Source: JAIVHC01 sp049975505 (GTDB lineage Bacteria; Desulfobacterota; Desulfuromonadia; Desulfuromonadales; Desulfuromonadaceae). Taken from it: a stretch of DNA of 13,372 bases. Position 1 is the first letter of the stretch. Each line of letters opens with the position of its first letter. The position numbers and the translations under genes were made by a program. Below the pieces are notes generated by a model. The model did no database searches. It was not told the DNA's origin and saw nothing but the letters and a program-made list of their open reading frames with translations. Of this stretch, positions 7,017 to 13,372 are shown in pieces. Location: NCBI GenBank assembly GCA_049975505.1, contig JBNGCY010000064.1, forward strand, positions 1-13,372, written 5' to 3'.

Positions 7017-8147
7017 TTATCCCATATCGGCCAGACACAGGGCAACATAGATGCGTGCGGCCACCTCCACCTCAGTCAGAGTCGTCTGTTCTTCGGGGGT
7101 GTGAGCGGTCTCCAGGGAACCGGGACCGAGGATAAGAGGCTTCACTCCTGCTTCGAAAAAAAGGTTGCCGTCCGAGTGGGATCGAAACGCGTCATACTGC
7201 AGGGGCAGGTTCAGGCGTGGATAAATATCTTCAATCACTTCGGCGAGCCAATTATCCGCATCCAGGCGGTAGCCGCGAGAATCGAAGGTGAACGAAATAT
7301 CAATATCGAGGTTGTCCACCAAACCTGAAGCCTCTTCGATTTGCTTCTGCATCTCCCGGCGCACGTAAGCTGAGTCAATTTCAGGAACAAGGTGGATATC
7401 GATCCAGGCCTCGCAACGGTCCGGCACCACGAAACCAGCCCGCGACGAGCTGAGTTCGCGGATGGAATAGACCAACTCAGGCGTCTCGCAGCTGAAGAGG
7501 GGATGGCGCCATAAATGCAGGAGGACACGCAACATCGACTCAATCGCGTTATGCCCCAACTCCGGCAGGGATGAATGTATACGGTGGCCACGTGTGATCA
7601 ACCCCGCTTCCAGGTAACCGTAATGGTTGAAACACGGTGCGAGTGAGGTGGGTTCGCCGATAACCACCCAGGGGGGCGTCTCAGTTTTCATAAAGGTCGC
7701 GCTACCGTCGCCGTTTTCCTCCTCCCCTACTACCAGCAATAGTCCTACTGCTGGGCGTTCCGCCTCCGGCAGCGAGGCCAGGGCTAAGAAGGTCTCCAGC
7801 ATGGCGGCACATCCGCCCTTCATATCCGCGCTGCCGAGACCGCGCACTACCCCCCACTCCTCCACCGGTTCAAACTCTTCCAGATCCCAGGCTGGCACGG
7901 TATCTACATGTCCGACCAGGTAGAGGCGCGGCGTTGCACGCCCCAGCGTCACTCGCAAATTGAAACGCTCTTCCTCCACCTCCTGGCGTTCCACAACAAA
8001 ACCAGCTCTTTGTAGAATCTCTTCCAGATAGAGCTGAACATCTTTCTCTTTTCCCGTCGGTGAATAGATCTCCAGCATTTCAAGCAACGTCATACGCAGC
8101 CGAGCCGGGTTGATAGCGTGCCATACACGTTCCAGACGCTCACTCAT
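7017..8147 (-). CDS. M20-family zinc metallohydrolase (ArgE/DapE/LysK-like deacylase or peptidase)
   Basis: A 376-residue cytoplasmic hydrolase with all the catalytic parts of the M20 family (acetylornithine deacetylase, succinyl-diaminopimelate desuccinylase, carboxypeptidases). The metal and catalytic residues fall in order: His80 and Asp82 in GHVDTVP, Asp108 in GSADMKGG, the Glu142-Glu143 pair in GEEENGDGS (general base and ligand), Glu165 in IGEPTSL, and His349 in ETAHTPEE. Length is normal and the domain is complete, so it should be active. Family members cut N-acyl or peptide bonds of amino acid derivatives; the sequence does not fix the substrate. Its ATG overlaps the stop of the GNAT gene in an ATGA, and a GGGGG run lies 8 bases upstream, so the two genes are translationally coupled. 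It is the last gene of the minus-strand cluster. Confidence 0.85.
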   Translation of the reverse strand: MSERLERVWHAINPARLRMTLLEMLEIYSPTGKEKDVQLYLEEILQRAGFVVERQEVEEERFNLRVTLGRATPRLYLVGHVDTVPAWDLEEFEPVEEWGVVRGLGSADMKGGCAAMLETFLALASLPEAERPAVGLLLVVGEEENGDGSATFMKTETPPWVVIGEPTSLAPCFNHYGYLEAGLITRGHRIHSSLPELGHNAIESMLRVLLHLWRHPLFSCETPELVYSIRELSSSRAGFVVPDRCEAWIDIHLVPEIDSAYVRREMQKQIEEASGLVDNLDIDISFTFDSRGYRLDADNWLAEVIEDIYPRLNLPLQYDAFRSHSDGNLFFEAGVKPLILGPGSLETAHTPEEQTTLTEVEVAARIYVALCLADMG

Positions 8148-8656
8148 AACGATTTCCCCCTTTTGCGCTTCTTCTTGCGCGATAGGTTGAGAGTCATATA
8201 GACGTGCTGCTGAATATTGCCGAACCCCTCCTTCTTGAAAAAGCGGATACCCGCCTCGTTATCGGCGTCAGTATCGATAATAATCATACGCACCCCCTGC
8301 TCACGCATGCGCCGCTTAATCTCCTTGAAGAGTGCCGCTCCGATCCCGCTTTTCTGAGTGCCGGGTTTAACCCCCAGCCACACGAGATAGCCGTATTTCC
8401 ATGACGAATTGCTCTTCTCCACCGTGGTGCCGAGGGCAAAGCCAAGAATCTCCCTCCGGTATTCGGCCACTAAGCACAGCTCATTGTCCGAATTGTAGAG
8501 CGTGGTGATTTCATACTCATCCCAGGTGCGATACATGCTCGGCGAATAGTCGGAAGTGAACAGCTCTTCACCGATATGAAAAACCGCCGGAAAATCATCG
8601 ATAGTCATCTCACGGATACGCAGAACCGTGTCTTGCGGGTCATAATCGGCAGGCAT
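8144..8656 (-). CDS. GNAT-family N-acetyltransferase
   Basis: A 170-residue single-domain acetyltransferase. The acetyl-CoA loop appears as GVKPGTQKSGIGAALF (residues 95-110; the usual Q/R-x-x-G-x-G/A is Q101-K-S-G-I-G106). Motif B follows as IDTDADNEAGIRFFKKEGF (127-145), the common pattern of RimI-like enzymes. The C-terminus is a strongly basic tail (SRKKKRKRGK). The open frame extends to 8740, but I chose the ATG at 8656 because AGAGG (8663-8667) lies 6 bases before it and the extra 28 residues do not look like GNAT. The acceptor is unknown. The four-base overlap with the M20 hydrolase gene suggests the two act on the same or related small molecules. A 113-base gap separates it from the gene upstream, so it may have its own promoter. 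Confidence 0.82.
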   Translation of the reverse strand: MPADYDPQDTVLRIREMTIDDFPAVFHIGEELFTSDYSPSMYRTWDEYEITTLYNSDNELCLVAEYRREILGFALGTTVEKSNSSWKYGYLVWLGVKPGTQKSGIGAALFKEIKRRMREQGVRMIIIDTDADNEAGIRFFKKEGFGNIQQHVYMTLNLSRKKKRKRGKSL

Positions 8657-8769
8657 GGGAAACCTCTGGAATGAATGGGAGTAGAGTGAAAATATATCAG
8701 AGGCAATACCGTTTGCACTATCCAAAAAGCAAGCGCGCAAAAAGATAAAAGAAGCAGGATTGCAGGAAC

Positions 8770-9288
8770 CTACAGCACTCTGCCCTCAAACAGATATCGT
8801 TCAGGATCCCAGTGTTTGAGACGATCCGGTTCTTTGTCACCGATCTCACCGTTTACGTTGCTTTGTGGAACAAGCCAGAATTTCCCTTTCCAGCGTTTCC
8901 AATCACCCCGTAAATGCAGATTTCCTCTGCTATCGCTGCTTGCGCTGGCAATGATATAGCCGCTACCAGTGGGATAATCAGGTTCATGCTGAATCAGGGC
9001 ATATGCTGTGTCCGGTTCGAGCATACGCGCATCTAAATGGAAGGTACCTTCTTCGCGGGAGAACTCCAGACGTGCTTCGCCCTTGTTCTGTAATATCTCC
9101 CACGTATGGGGATTTTTGGTATACAGGTACAGCACTCCCGACTCCACGGCACATGCGGAGCACGCGCTGTTACTGTTGATTCGAGTCATACCGATTTGAG
9201 GTATCAGCATGGCAGATACAATCGCCACCCCCAGCGCCATGAGACACCTATTTCTTAAATCTCGATAATCCGGCTTTTCCCTATTCAT
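8770..9288 (-). CDS. Exported or membrane-anchored protein of unknown function with a CxxC motif
   Basis: A 172-residue protein I cannot assign to a family. Residues 15-34 are hydrophobic after an Arg-rich start (DYRDLRNR), so it is anchored in or exported across the inner membrane. Just after this segment comes SACSAC, giving a CxxC pair at Cys43 and Cys46. The rest is polar and probably beta-rich, with Trp/Tyr-rich stretches (such as GDWKRWKGKFWLVP and HWDPERYLFEG). An upstream TTG in frame would add one residue. I prefer the ATG at 9288, which overlaps the end of the Fe-S/VTT gene by 8 bases and implies translational coupling. Its place in the rhodanese and Fe-S cluster suggests a periplasmic thiol or sulfur function, but this is inference from context. 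Confidence 0.65.
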   Translation of the reverse strand: MNREKPDYRDLRNRCLMALGVAIVSAMLIPQIGMTRINSNSACSACAVESGVLYLYTKNPHTWEILQNKGEARLEFSREEGTFHLDARMLEPDTAYALIQHEPDYPTGSGYIIASASSDSRGNLHLRGDWKRWKGKFWLVPQSNVNGEIGDKEPDRLKHWDPERYLFEGRVL

Positions 9289-11113
9289 CAATACTCAGCT
9301 TTTTGCGTTTGGCATAACGCCTCCATGCCAGAGGCAAGAGAGAGAGGAGCACTATCAACCCTAACCCGATGGCGAACTCCACTGAAAGCTCTCCTTTAAG
9401 CAACTGCCCTACCGAGCTTGAAAGAGAGACATACGCGATGGTGGCCGGAAGCATGCAGATAAACGAGGTAAGCGCATAATCAAAAAAACGTACCCTGGTC
9501 ACCCCGAAGGCGTAGTTGAGAAGGTTAAACGGGAACAGGGGGATAAGACGCGTCAGCGCGACAATCTTCCAGCCGTGGCGCGCTACATCCGCGTCCAGTT
9601 TCTGCCAGCGCGGCCCGGTCATCTTGCTGCTGACCCACTCACGCCCCAGATAGCGTGCGATCAAAAAGGCCACACAGGCGCCGCTCGTGGCACCGGTTAT
9701 GGTGTACACCACCCCCCACACCGGGCCAAACAGCATCCCGCCGAGGATGGTCAGGGGCAGCCCGGGCATAAACAGCGCCGGAGCCAGGCTGTACAGGACA
9801 ATATATATGAGCGGAGCCCAGTAGCCATATCCGGCTATCCACCCCTGCATGCGTTCGGGTTGCAGATAGGCTCCGGCTCCGGACATCTTAAGGGCGGCAA
9901 TGGCCGCAACCAAAAGCGTCAACAGGGCCAGGCGTCCCCAGATACTCCCCTTTTTCTTTGTTTGGGGGACATTTTCCACTTCAATACTCATATCAGCTTG
10001 ATTCTGCATATATTTTTCCGCCTTGCGTTTCAGATTGAATCGATCCAGATAGCGTTTGAACCCGCGCGTGGGCGGGACAGACTCAATATCTCTATCAGAT
10101 GGAGCGCATATAAAGTCCAGCACATGCAGGGTGGGCATGGCAGTGCTCAGATATTCGACACATCCGGCGCAGTAGGTAACCACGGGCAATCCCTGCGCCT
10201 GCGTCTCGCGTTCATGGCGCCAGCTTTGCGCCAGATCCGGATCGGTCGCCAGCACACAGCCCCCTTCGCCACAGCACAGGGTGGTCCGAGCGTGATTTTT
10301 CATCTCCCGTACATCCATCCCGGCTCCCTTTATCAGGCTGCGTACCGAGTTCTGAATGGAGATGCGCGATCGATTGACGCAGGGGTCATGCACTGTGACC
10401 TGAAGCGGGTTTTCTGCAGCGTTTTTACCCTCAGACATATCCGCAGCGAGAATTTCATACACACTCGTCACCTCAATCTGCGGCATATAGCGTTTAAACA
10501 CTTCATAACAGTTGGGACATGCGGTAATTACCCTGGAGATGCCATGGTGCTGCAGTTCACTGCTCAGAGCGGTGATATTGTCGGTAAACTCGCTCTGTAT
10601 GCCGATATCATGATACGGTTTGGCGCAGCAGTCGAGCACCAGCCCCAGAGCGGGAATCTGCTGTGCCAGATGTGCATACACCTCCCAGGTCAGATCGGCC
10701 CGTGTACCCGGCAGCGCGCACCCCGGAAAGAACACCTGAGTGCATCCCTGCGGGAGTGCATAGCTTTTAAGCCAGCGCGAACGCCCCAAACTCACATAGT
10801 TGCGTAACCCTTTAAAACGCTTCAACTGCGCCGGATTGCGTTCCACCTCAAGACGACGCATATTCAAGAGCATATCGCTTATGTTCAGATCACGCGGGCA
10901 CAGGGCATCGCACAGGCCGCACAGACTGCACTCGAACGCACACGCGTATTCCTCTCGTTCCAGCGCTTCGCGCGCGATATGGGCCGGACTCCCATGTCGG
11001 GTCAGAAACGCGCACGGACGCATACATATACCGCACTCAGTGCATCCATCAGCTATGCTCTGCATGGAATGCGCGATTGCGTCCCCGGCATTTACTGAGT
11101 CAGAGCGTTCCAT
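9281..11113 (-). CDS. Fusion of CCG-domain Fe-S oxidoreductase (HdrD/GlpC-like) with TVP38/VTT membrane domain
   Basis: A 610-residue fusion. Residues 20-75 hold two [4Fe-4S] ferredoxin motifs: Cys24/27/30/34 and Cys62/65/68/72. Residues 125-320 hold two CCG domains: Cys132, Cys162-Cys163, Cys199 and Cys202; then Cys245, Cys280-Cys281 and Cys315/Cys318. The second is canonical (CCGEGG). In the first, CCG reads CCA. In heterodisulfide reductase HdrD/HdrB such cysteines bind the noncubane clusters that cleave disulfides. After a basic linker (TKKKG near 385), residues 391-597 form a VTT/DedA-like membrane domain with FMPGLPLTILGGMLFG (448-463) and RLIPLFPFNLLNYAFG (522-537), typical of TVP38/TMEM64 proteins. 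The Fe-S part should face the cytoplasm. The ATG has AAGGGGG 9 bases upstream and overlaps the rhodanese gene by 22 bases. Reading runs cleanly through the junction, and the possible internal start Met375 has no ribosome binding site, so the fusion looks genuine. The substrate is unknown. Confidence 0.85.
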   Translation of the reverse strand: MERSDSVNAGDAIAHSMQSIADGCTECGICMRPCAFLTRHGSPAHIAREALEREEYACAFECSLCGLCDALCPRDLNISDMLLNMRRLEVERNPAQLKRFKGLRNYVSLGRSRWLKSYALPQGCTQVFFPGCALPGTRADLTWEVYAHLAQQIPALGLVLDCCAKPYHDIGIQSEFTDNITALSSELQHHGISRVITACPNCYEVFKRYMPQIEVTSVYEILAADMSEGKNAAENPLQVTVHDPCVNRSRISIQNSVRSLIKGAGMDVREMKNHARTTLCCGEGGCVLATDPDLAQSWRHERETQAQGLPVVTYCAGCVEYLSTAMPTLHVLDFICAPSDRDIESVPPTRGFKRYLDRFNLKRKAEKYMQNQADMSIEVENVPQTKKKGSIWGRLALLTLLVAAIAALKMSGAGAYLQPERMQGWIAGYGYWAPLIYIVLYSLAPALFMPGLPLTILGGMLFGPVWGVVYTITGATSGACVAFLIARYLGREWVSSKMTGPRWQKLDADVARHGWKIVALTRLIPLFPFNLLNYAFGVTRVRFFDYALTSFICMLPATIAYVSLSSSVGQLLKGELSVEFAIGLGLIVLLSLLPLAWRRYAKRKKLSIDE

Positions 11114-12048
11114 TCTTCAGTTCCCCCTTCAAAATTGATCGCTGCAGGCAATCCGGCCAGGGTATGAACCAGCCAGGTGTAGCCGGAACGGATCCCTCCG
11201 GTACAGTAGTACACCACCGGCCTGTTTATATCTGCCCCGTTCTGCTCCAACAGGGCTTTCAAAGCCTGCACATTCAGAGGACGCGGATTTTCACCGGTGT
11301 AAAAATCCTCCCAGTTGATGTGCACCGCACCGGGTATATGCCCCAGAAGCCATTCATTCCAGTAGTTGCGCGTATCCACGATGGTATAACTGTCCTTGTT
11401 TTCCCGCAGGGCTCGGGCGCTGATGTTGAGTTCCCTGCGCAGATTAACAGCATACTCGCGTGCTTCAGATGTTCTGGCACACGTTTCTGCCCCAGACTCC
11501 AGTTCCAGCCCGGCTCCCCGCCATGCCTGGATACCGCCATCGAGGATGTACACCGTCCCCGTATGCCCCAGCCACGCCAGCACCCACGCGGCCCAGCCCT
11601 CACCGCCCCAACTGGTGTCCGCATCGGCGTAGATCAGGACATCAGAAGAGGCATCAATCCCCATCCGCGCCAGTGACTGCGCCAGTTCCTGTGGTGGCAG
11701 AGTGCGATACTTGACGCCATCGCTATCAGTTCTGGTATAGTCCTCCCAGCTGAAGGAATACGCTCCGGGGATATGCCCCTGTGCCCACATTGTGCGAGGG
11801 CGGGCGTCGAGCACGACGACATCGGAGAGCAGATCTCTGGCTTCAGCCACACTTATCAACTCCAGGGGCGGCGCCTCTGTTTCAGCCGCCCAGAGCGTGC
11901 CTGAAACAAAACCAGCATAACCAGCGGGGAGCAGACTCCCCATGGAACTGAACAGCATGAATACAAAGCATAAAAACATCAGACGCGTTGGGAATCCGCG
12001 CCTTAAACAGGCGTCAGAGCGGGAAGCATCCTTAAACATTGGTTCCAT
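11092..12048 (-). CDS. Exported two-domain rhodanese (thiosulfate/3-mercaptopyruvate sulfurtransferase family)
   Basis: A 318-residue sulfurtransferase with two rhodanese domains. Residues about 22-53 form a long signal sequence (RRGFPTR, then a hydrophobic core, ending near LWA), so it acts in the periplasm. The N-terminal domain (65-180; DARPRTMWAQGHIPGA) lacks the active-site cysteine, having Asp in IYADADTSWGGE. The C-terminal domain (205-315; DTRNYWNEWLLGHIPGA) has Cys282 in the loop YYCTGGIRSG, which would carry the persulfide. One dead and one active domain is the normal arrangement of two-domain rhodaneses. The open frame reaches 12081, but GGAG at 12055-12058 lies 6 bases before the ATG at 12048. 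It is the first gene of the minus-strand cluster and overlaps the Fe-S/VTT gene by 22 bases, suggesting a joint role in sulfur or selenium chemistry. Its 5' end overlaps the divergent glycosyltransferase gene. Confidence 0.87.
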   Translation of the reverse strand: MEPMFKDASRSDACLRRGFPTRLMFLCFVFMLFSSMGSLLPAGYAGFVSGTLWAAETEAPPLELISVAEARDLLSDVVVLDARPRTMWAQGHIPGAYSFSWEDYTRTDSDGVKYRTLPPQELAQSLARMGIDASSDVLIYADADTSWGGEGWAAWVLAWLGHTGTVYILDGGIQAWRGAGLELESGAETCARTSEAREYAVNLRRELNISARALRENKDSYTIVDTRNYWNEWLLGHIPGAVHINWEDFYTGENPRPLNVQALKALLEQNGADINRPVVYYCTGGIRSGYTWLVHTLAGLPAAINFEGGTEEWNALTQ

Positions 12049-13372
12049 TACAATCTCCGTTTCTGTTGTCCTCGTTATCACTGTTATCCTCGGATATGTC
12101 TATCTTGCCCGATTGCACAATTTCCTGTTCAACCTGCCATCCGTCACAGGTGTATGCGCTCTTGTGGTCATCGCTGTGTGCGCTCTGGGATGGACGGCAG
12201 AGCAGCATATGGATCAGGTACAGGTCAAACCTGAGGCTAAAACATATGTGGGCTATGGGGTTTTTATCGTACTTGTCGCTCTATGCGTGCGCCTGTTGTT
12301 CATAACGCGCATGCCTGAACTTTCCGATGATATATTCCGCTACCTCTGGGACGGGTTTCAGGTGCGCCTCGGGCACAACCCCTATGCTCATCCTCCGGCA
12401 GCCATGCATGCGCAGGAAGAGCACATGGCATGGATTCATGCGCGTATCAATCACCCTGAACTGGTCACTATCTATCCCCCGGCAGCACAGCTGATCTTTG
12501 CCTTAGGCTCCAAAAGTCTGCTGTGGATGAAAGGGCTGTTTATCCTGGTTGACCTGGGCAGCTGTGTTCTAATCCTGCTTCTGCTCCAGCGTCTGGGGCG
12601 CCACCCGGCGTGGCTGTGCCTGTATGCCTGGCATCCACTCGCAGTGCTGGAGAGTTCCGCCTCCGGGCATGTGGATGTGACAGCGGTGTTTTTTATCCTC
12701 CTGGCAATCTACTTCACTATCGGGCCTGCGCCTGAAAACTCAGGGCTTGGCTTCGGGCTGGGGGCAGGAGCTGCGCTGGGTCTGGCAATCATGACCAAGA
12801 TTTTCCCCCTCATCTTTGCCCCTCTGCTGTTGATCCAGTTGCCCTACCGCGCTCGTGCTCCGTTTCTCCTCGCGTCAGGCATGGTTTGCATCGCGGCGTG
12901 CATCCCCTTCTGGCCGGATTTACGTAACGGCATTGCCACCCTGAATCTGTACGCCCAACACTGGGAATTCTCAGGCTTTGCCTTTCGCTTTCTACGTGAA
13001 TGGACAGAATCGGGGAAAAATGCGCGCCTCCTTCTGGGTGGCGCATTCTGTCTCATTTTCGCCTGGCATTGGTTCCGCCTGTACCTGACTTCTGGAAAAT
13101 CAAGCGATAAAAACACTCAGATCTTTGTGCACGCGTGCGTGAGCGTCATCCTCGCCTTTCTCCTTCTTACCCCGACTCTGCATCCGTGGTACGCCCTGTA
13201 TCTACTCGCGTTTCTTCCCCTCGCGCCTCATGCAGCGGGGATAGCCCTGAGTTGGGCGGTTCTGTTGAGCTATCAGGTCGCGGCAACGCGCGCACTGAGC
13301 GGCGTATGGCAGGAAAGCACCCTGCTCAGTTTTTACGTCTTTGCCGCCCCGGTATCTGCGCTGTGCATCACC
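11942..13372 (+). CDS. GT-C type polytopic membrane glycosyltransferase (GT87/mannosyltransferase-like), partial at 3' end
   Basis: The frame is open to the right edge, giving at least 477 residues without a stop. It shows multiple membrane segments, the first at about residues 35-55. The first periplasmic loop has LSDDIFRYLWDG (127-138) and GHNPYAHPP (144-152), with the acidic pair Asp129-Asp130 expected at the active site of polyprenol-phosphate-sugar GT-C enzymes. Later come TIYPPAAQLIF, a TKIFPL segment and HPWY at 414-417, patterns common in GT87 (DUF2029) and related mannosyltransferases. It would transfer a sugar from a lipid-linked donor on the periplasmic side. The donor and acceptor are unknown. 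I chose ATG 11942, the first start after the in-frame stop at 11918, with GGGGAG at 11926-11931. ATG 11957 is possible. A start after 12048 would cut into the first membrane segment. The gene therefore overlaps the divergent rhodanese gene by about 107 bases. Confidence 0.75.
   Translation, partial: MELNSMNTKHKNIRRVGNPRLKQASEREASLNIGSITISVSVVLVITVILGYVYLARLHNFLFNLPSVTGVCALVVIAVCALGWTAEQHMDQVQVKPEAKTYVGYGVFIVLVALCVRLLFITRMPELSDDIFRYLWDGFQVRLGHNPYAHPPAAMHAQEEHMAWIHARINHPELVTIYPPAAQLIFALGSKSLLWMKGLFILVDLGSCVLILLLLQRLGRHPAWLCLYAWHPLAVLESSASGHVDVTAVFFILLAIYFTIGPAPENSGLGFGLGAGAALGLAIMTKIFPLIFAPLLLIQLPYRARAPFLLASGMVCIAACIPFWPDLRNGIATLNLYAQHWEFSGFAFRFLREWTESGKNARLLLGGAFCLIFAWHWFRLYLTSGKSSDKNTQIFVHACVSVILAFLLLTPTLHPWYALYLLAFLPLAPHAAGIALSWAVLLSYQVAATRALSGVWQESTLLSFYVFAAPVSALCIT

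Noticed and set aside
6802..7038. 78-residue minus-strand frame overlapping the end of the M20 gene
   Set aside because: It has no ribosome binding site, is largely hydrophobic without a clear topology, and overlaps a more natural-looking plus-strand frame.
9575..10807. 410-residue open frame on the plus strand
   Set aside because: It is antisense to the Fe-S/VTT fusion, whose cysteine motifs and membrane pattern are unmistakable. The plus-strand product is Gly/His/Arg-rich without domain features.
11092..12048. Loss of function of the rhodanese because the N-terminal domain lacks its cysteine
   Set aside because: An inactive N-terminal domain is normal in two-domain rhodaneses, and the C-terminal CTGGIRS loop is intact.
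12039..12305. 88-residue plus-strand frame starting with TTG
   Set aside because: It is out of frame with the glycosyltransferase, which has long conserved motifs through the same bases.
1..13372. CRISPR arrays, tRNA or rRNA genes, insertion sequences, attachment sites
   Set aside because: No regularly spaced repeats, cloverleaf-like sequences, transposase motifs or terminal repeats were seen on reading the window.

Overview
The window comes from a Gram-negative anaerobe that respires with multiheme cytochromes. The evidence is a decaheme c-type cytochrome paired with an MtrB/PioB-type outer-membrane barrel, an oxygen-sensitive double-cubane Fe-S enzyme with its ATP-driven activator, and a CCG-domain Fe-S oxidoreductase. 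The mix fits a metal- or sulfur-respiring relative of Desulfuromonas, Geobacter or Pelobacter. This placement is inferred from gene content only. No rRNA, tRNA, CRISPR array, insertion sequence or phage gene is visible.

Layout, left to right. (1) 1-515 is non-coding, with several inverted repeats and a sigma-54-like -24/-12 element. (2) 516-2561 is a plus-strand operon of two genes: a single-chain double-cubane cluster protein (HgdB/BcrB superfamily) and its ASKHA-type ATPase reductase. (3) 2562-3063 is AT-rich and non-coding, with a good sigma-70-like promoter, a palindrome just upstream of it and an 11-bp inverted repeat in the presumed 5' leader. (4) 3064-6598 is a plus-strand operon for an outer-membrane electron conduit: a DmsE/MtrA-like decaheme cytochrome and a large MtrB/PioB-like porin, followed by a strong hairpin. 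(5) 7017-12048 is a minus-strand cluster, in transcription order: an exported two-domain rhodanese, a fusion of a CCG-type Fe-S oxidoreductase with a TVP38/VTT membrane domain, a small exported protein of unknown function, a GNAT acetyltransferase and an M20 metallohydrolase. Its first three genes overlap, and so do its last two; a 113-bp gap separates the two blocks. (6) From 11942 to the right edge lies a divergent plus-strand GT-C type membrane glycosyltransferase, cut by the window end. Its 5' end overlaps the 5' end of the rhodanese gene on the other strand.

How the genes may work together. The cytochrome and porin would carry electrons across the outer membrane, either outward or, as in the PioAB and MtoAB systems that also lack a surface cytochrome gene, inward. 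The double-cubane pair would use ATP to drive very low-potential electron transfer to an unknown small substrate. The rhodanese, the Fe-S/VTT fusion and the CxxC protein look like one thiol, sulfur or selenium handling unit spanning the inner membrane. The GNAT/M20 pair could add and remove an acyl group on a small molecule. The fusion protein, the CXXCH motif inside the porin and the regulated double-cubane operon are the most unusual items.
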